Shown: in pieces, positions 12,101-21,639 of the stretch
How positions within the stretch are numbered: position 1 is the stretch's first letter
How the letters are laid out: every line of letters begins with the position of its first letter
Position numbers and translations under genes: made by a program
The notes under the pieces: model-generated
The model's database searches: none
What the model was told of the DNA's origin: nothing
The model's input: only the letters and a program-made list of their open reading frames with translations
NCBI GenBank assembly: GCA_023614405.1
Contig: CM042697.1
Location: 306,002,323 to 306,066,322 of the forward strand
Direction: 5' to 3'
Source: Avena insularis
Lineage: Eukaryota > Streptophyta > Magnoliopsida > Poales > Poaceae
Length of the DNA stretch: 64,000 nt

Positions 12101-13093
12101 TTAAAAAGCGAAATAAGATTCGGGCATATGTAGATTCGGGATTTCGAGAATAGAAACTCGTACAGCAGTGGCTCCTCGAGTTTATATGGATATTTAGGAT
12201 GGTGTAGAGATAGGTATTGGAGTAGGGAACAAGTAAAAACAAACGGAAATCGATTCGGAGTTGTAGATAAAAAGTTATAAGAGTTTGAATAGAGATAGGT
12301 TTGTTAAAAACTGTTTCGCACGCTTTTTAAAGCCATCCAATGGGATCGATCCCTCTCCCTCGTGTACCTGGCTGGTTGGGTCGGTCCGGGTGGGCCGGCC
12401 CGTTTAGTTTTTTTTTCTTTTTCTATTTACTTGTTTCCCTTATATCTTTTGCATATGAACTCCAAATGACATGATTCTTGTTTCTAAATTTTTCTAAAAT
12501 TGAATAGGTCATTATAGAATCAAATTTGTAATCTTTTTACTAGTTTGGAAGTAGTGGGTTTATAAATCCTTGTATATTTCATTTTATTTATATCTTTATG
12601 TGTTTGTATTTATTTCATAACTTTTTCATACTAGCTCCAAATGAGCTCAATTTTGTTTCTAAAATTTTGTAGTATTAATTGGATCTCTTTAGGCTATAAT
12701 TATCAATAATTTATGCCTTAGCAACAGTTGGTTTTAATAAGTCAATTTAATCACCCTTAGGAACATTTGGGCGAATCAACTATAGGATTTAGATACCAGG
12801 ATTTGGATTCAGTTTGTGAGAACTTTGCATGGATGAAATGCTTATGAATGCTTTATGATTTTCATTTTGAAATCTTGCACACCAATTCTACAATCCATAA
12901 TCAATCCATGCCCTTTTGCCTATATGGCTACTTAGGTCTTAACAAAAAAATATAAGATTTTGAATTCATGGTTGAGAGGATTTTCTATTCAAAAAATTTC
13001 TTCTCTTTGAGAATTTTCAACATAGTCAAACAATCAATCAAACTTATTTATTTATTTCACATTCCAAAATTAGGAGAGTTTTGGGATGTGACA
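9197..13093 (-). repeat. Right LTR (5' LTR in element orientation), ~3.9 kb
   Basis: It matches 3108-6108 and ends GGGATGTGACA, but its outer edge beside the primer site has decayed (CTCAGACC in place of TAGTGACC). It alone holds 11717-12615, which includes an ACTCCAAATGA-containing segment (about 12450) that imperfectly repeats sequence near 12640. Short open frames inside are not convincing. In this copy the 5' LTR is the one that would carry the promoter. Confidence 0.87.
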
Positions 13094-13098
13094 AACTT
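13094..13098. repeat. Target-site duplication, right copy (AACTT)
   Basis: It matches the left copy at 3103-3107 exactly. Deleting one copy plus the LTR element joins the two halves of the CACTA exon in frame. Confidence 0.9.
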
Positions 13099-13885
13099 AC
13101 CATCGTCCGGTTCCAGAGGGCTACGCTGTTGTCGGCGTGGATGAAATCATGCCCACCTTTGAAGTTTTGGATCTTCACTACCCTGCAGGTGAAGGGGATG
13201 TTACTGTGCTGGGAGACGCAAAAAACGTCACCATTATATGGCCGAAGGAATGTATCGTGCTTTGAAATCACACGCCAAGGCCATCTTTGCCGCCGCCTCA
13301 CCCGTCTCCAGCGAGGTCGTCGCCGTCGCGGCAGCCGTCTTCGTCGCCTCACCCGGCTCCGTCGCCTCACCAATCTCCGGTGCAGCCATCGTCGCGGGAG
13401 CCATCACCGCGCCTAAGGGTCAAAAGCGTAAGCGTACCGCTACTGTGCCTCGTGGTAAGCAATCGCCGAAACGTAAACAAGAGCCTCTTCCAAAAGTACC
13501 AAAGGTTCCTCCCAAGAGAGCTTATGACTGTACTGAAGAGGAGACTGCGGCGATCATTGATGCGGAAACGACAGCGTTTTTTGCTAAGCTGAGGCGGCCG
13601 AAAGAGCCAGTTTTCCCCAGCACCAAAGAATAAAAAGCCAAAGTGTTGAAAATGCTAAAGACTCTTCATCAACCCGAGCCAAAGCTGTCATCAGACTATG
13701 AGCGTTCTATTCTCAAGTCACATGCGCCACAAAAAGCCTCGAAGAGAAGTACTGATGCAAGCGAGAAATCTGTTGCCCAGCTCGGAGAACAAGCAAAACA
13801 GACTTGCGCCCCTCTCAAGGTGATTTCCCAAACCAATGTGGGGTCGAGCAAATATGGGGCGAAGAGCAAGATGATCCAGAGGTAG
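13099..13885 (+). pseudogene. CACTA second gene, middle part (after the LTR insertion), degenerate
   Basis: This resumes the protein interrupted at 3107. The frame opens with YHRPVPEGYAVVGVDE, continues to IIWPKECIVL and then hits TGA near 13260. The same frame carries on as a proline/serine-rich tract (about 13290-13400), where repeated PSP/SPH patterns mark the flexible linker known in this family. A frameshift then moves the reading to KRKRTATVPRGK, a basic nuclear-targeting-like patch, and to AYDCTEEETAAI, a conserved block. A final open frame at 13643-13885 has LSSDYERSI, another family signature. At least one stop and two frameshifts make it non-functional. Confidence 0.7.
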
Positions 13886-13910
13886 TTGCACTGGAGAAGC
13901 TGCTCAAGGT

Positions 13911-15257
13911 ATGAGTATTACCAAGACTTATCCAGTTAGAGTTCTTCCCGTGAGTGAAGTAGCATACAAATACCAGTACGGCAAACCTCTCGTCAAACCT
14001 GAGGAGGTAAACAATCTTCCAACAAAAATGCGAAGATTGCATAACTGGTACATGCATGCCACAAGGGCCGGGGCTAACTGGATAGTGCTGAGGGTTACAA
14101 AAAAGCATCATGGGAAAGAAAAGGATGACATGATATCCATTGAATTTGATGAACTATTTCAATTATTCAATCAAGACGCCTTGGACAAATCGATCATCAG
14201 TGCCTATTGTCTGTAAGTACTAATTCTGTAATTAATTTAGTCTCCAGCTAAATTATTTTGTTTATTGCATGTATATAATCATATTGTAATATGCAGAATG
14301 AAGATTCTCGAATGCAGCAGAGGACAAATCTATGACATTGGCTCAATTGACCCATATTGGGTTCATGAAGCTAATCTCAAAATAAGCCCCCAGGATACGG
14401 AGGATAATATAGTACACGCGTTAAGGTTTCAAGAAACCAAAAGAGAAATACTATTTCCTTACAACTTCAAGTGAGTGTTATTGTCTTGTATACACTTTCT
14501 ATTTCGCTTACTCGATGTTAAGTATATAATTAATTAGTTATGCATTTGCAGCTTCCACTATATTATGTTAATCATTCAACTTGACAAAGAGCGTGTACTA
14601 GTCATAGACTCGAAACATAAACCCCTTGAGACGTGGAAGGACATGCAGATACTTCTCCAGCGGTAATTCTAATCATTACGACACTATATCGGCAAAGTTC
14701 GTGAATTTTATGATATCAAGTACTTAATAACTTATTTTATTCGTTTTCTACGTCGGGCAGCGCTTGGAAACGGTTCACCAACAAGACTAGGGGTGTTTGG
14801 AAAGAGGAGCTTACATTTCAACCACTAAATGTAAGCACCACTAGCTACATCCGCGCATCTCTTTGATTCTAGTTTTGATACAGTTATTATCATGCTTGAT
14901 TATTATTTTGATTGAACTCTGTTCTCGTAAAGTGCCTGATGCAGGGACCAGGTAACAATCTATGTGGATACTATGTTTGCGAGTTCATCCGGCAGACGTG
15001 CGATGAGAAGGGCATAAATTTAGAGCAACTCCACGTACGTAAACAATTTCTATAGTTTTTAATTACAATCAAATTTTGTTTAGTTTCATTCATATAGGCT
15101 GACTCCTTTTTTAAATCAGATCGAACGTCTACGGGACGGTCTTCTGCCAAAGGATCGCGTACGAGCAATTCAGGAGGAATTGGCGGGATTCTTGGATGCA
15201 GAAGTCCTAGACCCAAAAGGGGAATACTACTCGGTTGTGTATAGACAGGGATTGTAA
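13911..15257 (+). pseudogene. CACTA second gene, 3' part: Ulp1/C48-like cysteine protease domain, six exons
   Basis: Exons read as 13911-14212, 14297-14470, 14552-14662, 14761-14830, 14945-15034 and 15120-15257, with introns starting GT (GTAAGT, GTGAGT, GTAATT, GTAAGC, GTACGT) and ending AG. All six join in one frame. The protein has KPLVKPEEV and PTKMRRLHNWYM, then a SUMO-protease-like fold. The candidate catalytic His is in NFHYIMLI, the Asp in LVIDSKH and the Cys in NNLCGYYVCEF. This domain is typical of the second CACTA protein, and its role in transposition is unclear. It is the best preserved part of the gene: no stop is seen from 13911 to the terminal TAA, but the upstream half is broken. 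Confidence 0.78.
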
Positions 15258-15529
15258 AAATAGCAACTTTGAAGGAATTGGCCGGTAGCATCGAATAGCA
15301 ACTTTTGTATGTAGTGCATGAACTCGATCTGAATGTAATATTGTCATGATATTCATGATGTAATATAAGGTTCCTTCATTGATAAGTGAAAATCACTAAA
15401 TAAACAATAAAACAACCTAAATGAATTCTTCCGCCAGGCACAAAAGTGGCGAAAATGTCATGCCACAACAAAATATGCCAAAATGAATTCTCACATGGCA
15501 GAAATGGCCAAATCTACTGCCAGTAAGGT
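15258..15529. other. 3' untranslated region of the CACTA gene
   Basis: This is AT-rich sequence with no open frame, followed by short repeats around TGCCA and ATGGCA (15430-15520). It leads into the subterminal repeat region. Confidence 0.5.
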
Positions 15530-15671
15530 TATTAGTCCCGGTTCGCCACGTGTGCACCCTTTAGTCCCGGTTGGTGGGTTAGAGCTTTAGTCCCGATTGC
15601 CCCGTCCCGGTTGGGCAACCGGGACTAAAGCCCCGTACCAACCGGGACCTATAGGGCTGTTTCCACCAGTG
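15530..15671 (-). repeat. CACTA right terminus with subterminal repeats
   Basis: TTTAGTCCCGGTT-type units occur in direct and inverted orientation (TTAGTCCCGGTTCG, TTTAGTCCCGGTTGG, AACCGGGACTAAAG, ACCAACCGGGAC). A perfect hairpin GTCCCGGTTG / CAACCGGGAC spans 15604-15625 with a 2-bp loop. The outer end at 15655-15671 is the inverted CACTGGTGGAAACAGCC terminus. Such units are the binding sites of the second transposition protein in En/Spm elements; that role here is by analogy. Confidence 0.88.
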
Positions 15672-16410
15672 GATGGTACTTGGCCCAGCCTGCTAAGTTT
15701 ATTTCCTTCGGGCAGAGAAAGCCAGAGCCTCATCCTAAAGTTCTTTGGAAGCTTGTGGTGAGGTGTGCGCCGCCCTTAGCCATTTTGTACCCTAGGGTAA
15801 GGGGGGTCGATGAGGAGACATCGCTCAGGCGGCGAAGTAGAAGCTCTTTGGGGCGAGTATTCCCTTATACCAGAGGAGGCCGCTGTGTCCTCTTTTGCTC
15901 AGGCAGCAAAGTAGAAGCTCTCTGATATTTACTCTGAGGTGTCACTATTGAAGGACAACGCCCTCCATGCCTCCCACCAGCTAAACGAAACCCGACAAGA
16001 GACGGGGAGTGCATGCAAGTCCGTCATCTCGTGAACAAAACGAGGTGCAAACCAACGCCTTGCTGGGGGTAGCTTCCCTCCTAGATGAGATGCTTCTTGG
16101 TGTTCGAGTGGCCCCCATCGGTCTACCCGACAGGGAAGACGTCGACATGCACTCCTTCTTTGACGCGTTGTTGGACCGTGTGAGTGGTGCATGCCTTGCC
16201 GTTAACACCATGCTGGAGGAGCAAGGGAAGGAGGTAGTAGCGGAGGTGTCCAGATCGATATTGTCCATGATTCACTACCACCTCCCCGGGTTTGAAGCGG
16301 AGATCATCTTCAAGCTTCTTCCTACTAGAATAGACTTGGGAGCCTCTATGGATGTTGTGAATCCTACGATAGCCAAGGTGGTGCAGAAGATGGCTTCTTG
16401 TATCTACTAG
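15672..16410 (+). pseudogene. Unassigned transposon-type coding remnant
   Basis: A 133-codon open frame at 16009-16410 ends in a natural stop. It encodes a mostly helical protein with HLPGFEAEIIFKLLP near its end, in the style of the C-terminal part of the antisense protein found in some Triticeae gypsy elements. I do not recognise it firmly. Upstream (15680-16000) the sequence is also partly open but with frame changes (for example GRVFPYTRGG, LHASHQLNETRQ). The CACTA terminus at 15671 abuts it directly, so the transposon probably inserted into this older element and its left part lies outside the window. Confidence 0.4.
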
Positions 16411-18214
16411 AACTGACTGATCAGCGTCCTGATGGCTCCTTGTATCTACAGGTTGCACCACCTTGTTAGGGCATAGTTCTTGCTGCTTCATTTTTTTATA
16501 ACCGATAGTAGGGTTGTTCTTATCTAAAAGCATTTTCCACTGTTGTAAACTCCTTCTCGTGTAGTCTTGTCTTCATAGGGCTTATGTAGAGTCCAATTGA
16601 AGCCTCCCCGGCCGCTACACGAGGACGTTCTTGCATCGGGAAGCCCGGGGGGGGGGACGCTTTTTCTGGTTTGGAGTTCAACCATTCCTGACCGTGTTCA
16701 TGGGGAATCCCGGAGAAGGGTCACGTACGGGTTGGACTTGTATTGTTCTACGGGCGTGAGGTTGTAGCCTTTCTCCCGGCCGAGGTGGTGAAGTAGGTAG
16801 GTCATATCTGCAACTCATTCAGTTAGCCCGGCTATCGCCTCTCTCCAAATGCAACACCGGGAGGTTCCTACGGATAGGCGTCAGCCTTGCCACTGTTTCT
16901 TTCCACAAGAACACCCGACACCACTTCCCAACCCAAGGAAGGTAGGTGAGGGGCGGGGCTTGCTTTTGTTCTTTGGAGCCAGCCACCGCCTCTCTCCAGC
17001 AGATCCACGGGGAGGTGCAGACCCTAGTGACACGCATGGTCACTGGAGATAGGCAGACGATGGCCAGAACCCCATTCATGAGGCTTGCTTCAGGACTCTC
17101 TCCAGCCGCATGGCGAGGGAGGCTCGAATCTTGGACACCCTTGTGTTGTCCAGTGAAACGCAGGAGACGATGGTGTCCCCGGGAGATTATGTATGTGTGT
17201 TCCTCAATGAGGGTGTCCCCGGGAGAGCGATTCCAAGAAAGATGTGACCAATTCAACGTGATTCTCCATCAGCAAGGCAACCCAGATGGACGATAATCAA
17301 GATGAGTGCGCGACAAACCAGTCAAATGTGTCCATCCATGGGATTTTCCTCTAGATTCAGTACTTGCACTGTGGAACTCATGCCGCTTGCGCAAGACTGT
17401 TTTCGAGGGGGGGCACCCCCTCGGGATCTGCTCACGGCTGGATTCTTCCACCTCATGAGACCAACCGCGGGCAAGCCCGTAGAAGAATCCCGAGTGGCAA
17501 CTTGTAAGTCATCAAATGGAGCGTGCATGTGTGCCTCGAGTTATCCTAGGTCACGATGCCCAAATTTTCTGGAGCCCTTAAGCGAGAAAGTGGCAGTGTG
17601 CATGGAGTTCTACGGATGCCGGTTCTGCTTAGCGAGCGCATTGTGCTCCTGTGGTGGCTTGTGCCACCCACGAGGAGGGAACACTTTTGTTGGGGAGCCC
17701 CCGCCCACTTCTTATGGCCTGCTTCCCTATGACCTCATCGCTTTGCAGCACGGTGAGAGGGAAACATCCACATCCTTTTGATGTTACCTGTCCCATCCCC
17801 AACATCGAATGGGTGAACGTGTTCTTTCGTTGGGGTAGGAGTTTTTTTGGGAGTCGGAGTAAAATGGGCTGAGGGGTTAGCAGTCGAGTCCCCTGAGGGA
17901 GCGAGCCCTTTCCCCGCATTATCTATGAGATGGTCACCAGTATGCGGGCTATGGGCGGTACAGAAGTTGTGTTTCCCGGTGGTTCATTCGAAAACGCTTT
18001 AGGGGGTTGCTTAGGTGGGAGAGACCATTCTTGAATTCTTGCAGATGCGTGAGGTGGGATGTGTCCCACAACTCGTTAGGCGAGGGAACTGCTGTGTCGC
18101 CCCATTCCATGAATGGAGTTAGGGGTCGAGGAGGGGGCGTGGCTACCATATCTAAGGTTGGGCTGAGCTCCCTGCCTCGCTTCTCGCAAAATGGTCCGCT
18201 TAATTGAGGAATTA
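16411..18214. other. Transposon-derived sequence without an assignable gene
   Basis: GC-richer sequence with overlapping short open frames on both strands and no recognisable motif. A run of ten G follows CCC near 16645-16656. Repeats of TGTCCCCGGGAGA occur at 17172 and 17213. Minus-strand frames between 17630 and 18150 may continue the coding remnant described at 18215-18650, but frameshifts prevent a reading. Probably internal sequence of a decayed LTR element. Confidence 0.4.
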
Positions 18215-18650
18215 TGTAAAGGACATGAAATCTCGGTGCCTTAGGGGCGCTCTGCGCATGCCCCAGAGGAAGGTGTCGATGGCCAGCTCGAGAATGGTGT
18301 ATATGTTAGAGCTAAGGGTGATGACGAAAAACTTAATGTAGCTTCGGAGGTCTTCGTCTAGTGCTTGCACGAGTCTGAACAGGCAGGTGGTCCGTAAGGT
18401 GTGCCTCTCCCTCTTGATGAGGCCCGCCCCTCCATGAGGGTGTGGCAGGGCGGAGTGAAGGGTTCACCATAGGTAGTAGTCGCACCACCATCCCACGTTT
18501 GGTGGGGGATATGTGGGCTTGATTGTGAGGTATCCTTTGATGAAGAGTTCTTCGCTTGAAGTTGAGCATGTTGGGTAAGCCTTCGGGCGGCTCCTTGGTG
18601 ACAGGAAGCCCTCGAATCACTTCGGGGATTGCGCTTCGCCTTCTTTGTCA
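18215..18650 (-). pseudogene. Minus-strand coding remnant, gag-like position
   Basis: An open stretch of 83 codons without ATG (18215-18463) encodes a helix-rich segment including DEDLRSYIKFFVITLSS and ILELAIDTFLWGM. Upstream in the same frame, beyond one TGA, the reading continues with ELFIKGYLTIKP and NVGWWCDYYLW. Other frames start near 18650 with MVTKKAKRNPRS. The position just inside the LTR at 18720-19275 would suit gag of a minus-oriented element, but I do not recognise the family and no CCHC knuckle is seen. Confidence 0.35.
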
Positions 18651-18719
18651 CCATTGCAGCATATGGTGATAATGCCAACCAATCTGGCCGTGTGTGTGCC
18701 TCCCACCTGGGGTGTTAGA

Positions 18720-19275
18720 TGTCGTGTCTTGATTTTCGACACTGGGATAGGGATCCCCTTTTTTAGTTCAGCCATGGGCGCAACGTCTGGCAAGCTCGAT
18801 CAACAAGCTAGACGAACAGACACACACAGAGAGAGACACGTGTTTTTACCCAGGTTCAGTTCTACGATGTGTGGATCCCTACATCATGCAACTATTAACT
18901 ATCTGGTGGATGATCATACTTACAATGGCTTCTTCCCTGGGAAGGTTCTAGATAAAAGATCCCTCTCCCTCTCTATGGACCGACATGGGCCTCCTTCTAT
19001 AAGGGAAGGAGAAACCACAAGGGTAGGTCAACATGATGGTGCGCTCCTGTCACCACATCACCTGTCTCTCACCACCTGTACTTAGAAGTTTGACACTAGC
19101 GCGTGTCCCTCCAGTCCGGGTCTTGCTGGGGGTTGGCTCTCCAAGCGTGCGAGGTCCCCAAGGAGCAAAGTCAGTCTCCCGAGGGGATGCCCCAAACAAG
19201 CTCCCACAAGGGCACTAAGCAGGGGTCACGACCCATCCGTCGGTTCTGGGGTACCCCAGACTCACGGATGCGACA
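18720..19275 (-). repeat. Gypsy-style LTR, 556 bp, single copy
   Basis: It starts TGTCGTGTC and ends GATGCGACA, a TG...CA pair with short inverted ends (TGTCG/CGACA). It contains a TTTACCCAGGTTC segment that recurs in many Triticeae gypsy LTRs and has a close cousin (TTTACCTAGGTTC) in the LTR at 49111-49573. No second copy and no matching 5-bp flanks (TTAGA left, TCTCA right) are seen. Orientation is inferred from the GATGCGACA end shared with that other LTR. The right flank is purine-rich on the minus strand (GGAAGAAGGTGAGA), which could be a polypurine tract, so whether the body lies left or right is unresolved. Confidence 0.6.
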
Positions 19276-21358
19276 TCTCACCTTCTTCCTTGGAGTTGGA
19301 GATATGATAGGTGAATTTTTAAGCATATTTACCTTATGTTTTTGCATGAGTAACAATAGTTTTTAATATTCTGTGGCACTCGTGTGCACCTTTTATGCAT
19401 GTTTCCACATGATCCCAAAATATTGAGGCATCGATGAACATATCAATTTGAGCTTTCATATTTTACAAAAATAAGATATTTTTGAAGTAATAAAAGTTAT
19501 TTCTATGATTTACCACGCATCTAGGATAAAATGCATCACGAAGAGGAGATCTAGAAGGTTTAATGAGCATCCGTACGAGCAGACCCCGCCCGTACCATGT
19601 GGCAGTTTCTTCACCTCGTCAAATACTCTCACCAGGTGAAGACGGATGTGAGATCCGACATTTAGAGACACCAGAATACACACAAACCTCACCTCCAAAA
19701 GGGATCTAGGAGAACTTGTAGAGGGCTTCATCCTTGATGCTACACGGATCATTTGAACATCATATCCATCATAATCAACCATTGCATCTTAATCACCATT
19801 ACCATTTCCATCTCATTTACCCCCATCTTGTTGTAATTACAATTACTATTGTGGATTTACACTTGTTCTCATCCATATATTCGTATTCAGTATATATATC
19901 CATGATGATGTTGTTGATTGCCTCCATGAGTAAGTACTTTACACTATCCATGGGGAGATGGAGAAACCCTAGCAATATTATGATATGAAATAAAGATGAC
20001 CTATAACTTTTGGTTCACAATTATGTGTTGTTTTACTATATTGATATTATGTGAAGTCGACCATGTAATATTTACCTTTCGGACTATAGAGTAAATTATA
20101 GTTGGGGTATATGGTAGCACGTACAATCTAAGTGACATAACATGTCGGCGTGCTATTCATATGGTCAAGGGTGATAAGGAGAGATTTACTAAGCTCATAT
20201 CAATATCCATGGGGAAACCCTTAATTATGAGGGATCGAAGTGGCTTGTTACGATCATAGTAGTGGTTATTAGGGATGAAATAACATCTGAATTTATGTGA
20301 TCATTCATTTATGGAGCTCTCCCCACATATGTCATAGATTTATCCCAATCATGATTAATAACAACGCTAGAGGTGGATCATTCAATCCCCGAGAACACTT
20401 CACCTTACTTCAGTTTCATTATCGTTTACATTGTGTTTCTCTCCTTGTTGCTTTACTCTTTCGTCTTTACTTTATGCACAAAACAACCCTCTAATGCATG
20501 TAAACTACATACATAAACTTTGTAGTTTATTGATACATATTCCCACATAATAATGTTATGTCCATGTTTTATATTAATGTTTGGGGATTTACCAATGATC
20601 CCCTTTATTTTGGTTATAACTCTACAAAATAAGAATTCCCTGTTTTGTGTATTTTTATATTTTAGGTACCTAAACAGACTCACGAGCGTTATTTTTTCGC
20701 GAAGATAAGTACCTAAAGCACTTTACCTCACGAGTTAGGTTCAGAAGCGCAAAATATACCAGGTGGCATGGGCCCCACCCTGGGCCCTGCCACATGACCT
20801 CTTTCCCTCCTCGAGCATTGCCAGCCGCCCGTCTTCATCTCCAACTCATTGTCTTGGCCTAAACGATTATAAAAGGTCCCCTGATGCACCTCTAGAGGAG
20901 GCATCGCAGAAACACCAAAAAAGAATAGAACCAACAAAGATTGGAGGGGGAAACAATATTGGGATCTCCACCGAAGGTATCTCTACCTTTTCCAACATCT
21001 ACACCATAATGACCATTATGAAGAGGGAGTATTGCACCTCTGGACTATGGATTTGTGGAAGTAGCTTGATCTATTTTATATCTTGTTATATCATAGATGT
21101 AGTACCATATGAGCTGCCTACTGCAGAACGCTCTACAGAAAACAAAAAATTTCTAGCACATAACCAAGATCCAATGCAAGGGTGAGGTAACGAAACATAC
21201 CCTCGTAGATCAAACTAGCGGAAGGTTGTTGATGACGAGGTTGATCGTGCGTCGGTCCCTGCAACAAGCATTAGCGAGTCATGATGAGATGTATTATCCC
21301 ACGAACGGCTCTAAAGAACTACTGATCCAAGTGTTGCACATCCTCTGATATCCACATG
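19276..21358. other. AT-rich repeat-derived stretch, no gene
   Basis: No open frame shows a motif. The segment 20640-20800 has GGTACCTAA/AAGTACCTAA repeats and a GTGGCATGGGCCCCACC block of the kind seen in Triticeae LTRs. 20900-21300 has a leader-like part (TAACCAAGATCC, GTGAGGTAACG). It is probably LTR or internal sequence of an unidentified retroelement into which the unit beginning at 21359 inserted. Confidence 0.4.
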
Positions 21359-21370
21359 CACTACAAGAAA
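21359..21370 (+). repeat. CACTA left-type terminus (CACTACAAGAAA)
   Basis: CACTACAAGAAA is the canonical outer end of Caspar-type and related CACTA transposons in Triticeae. It is preceded by ATG, a candidate 3-bp target site. The matching inverted end TTTCTTGTAGTG was not found in the rest of the window. The ~124-bp repeat array and the TNP2 remnant that follow are what a CACTA left half should contain. Confidence 0.7.
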
Positions 21371-21639
21371 TGTTTCCTTCCGCAACGACTTGGCCCGTCG
21401 GTCATCATAGAAGGCGCATCTTCCGCGATAAAATTCTTGGCTCGACCGTGGCTGATGGAAAACTCTTTTTTGGCTTTTCTCTCCTCTACTATGACGACAT
21501 CGATAAAACATGGACGAAGCTCGACGGGCGTGTGGCAAAAGCAATATTTCCGATTCCTCGGGTGATGTTTACTCGCTGAAGTATTTTTAGGCATGTGGGG
21601 CCTGGATATCAGTGACCCTAGCAGACCATAATTTTCGGT

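Larger units (their letters stand above)
3108..13093 (-). mobile_element. LTR retrotransposon with gag only, probably non-autonomous
   Basis: Two long direct repeats (3108-6108 and 9197-13093) bound a ~3.1-kb internal region, flanked by AACTT on both sides. Orientation is minus. The primer-binding-like site (TGGTATCGAGCAT on the minus strand, 9184-9196) sits beside the right LTR, and the purine tract AAGGGTGGTAG sits beside the left one. The internal region has a gag remnant with a CCHC knuckle but no protease, reverse transcriptase, RNase H or integrase. It therefore looks like a non-autonomous or pol-deleted element, probably gypsy-like by gag and LTR style; the family is not named. Confidence 0.88.
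1426..15671 (+). mobile_element. CACTA (En/Spm) DNA transposon, right part
   Basis: The element is recognised by its second gene (transposase_24-like region plus a Ulp1-like protease in several exons) and by its right terminus. That terminus, at 15655-15671, is CACTGGTGGAAACAGCC in reverse complement, preceded by TTTAGTCCCGGTT subterminal repeats. A 10-kb LTR retrotransposon (3108-13093) is nested inside. The left terminus and the tnpD/TNP2 transposase gene are not seen, so they either lie beyond the left edge or are deleted. The start given is the first coding match, not a true end. The bases after the right end are GAT, the candidate 3-bp target duplication, which cannot be confirmed without the left side. 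Confidence 0.85.

Noticed and set aside
13044..13373. Arginine-rich minus-strand frame
   Set aside because: It is the antisense of the proline/serine-rich CACTA linker and has no independent support.
16645..16656. Poly-G run as a structural element
   Set aside because: A single run of G with no partner runs nearby cannot form a G-quadruplex by itself and may be a slippage or assembly effect.
18720..19275. LTR pair between 18720-19275 and 49111-49573
   Set aside because: The two share end style and a short ACCTAGGTTC/ACCCAGGTTC block but differ in length and most of their sequence, so they are not the two LTRs of one element.
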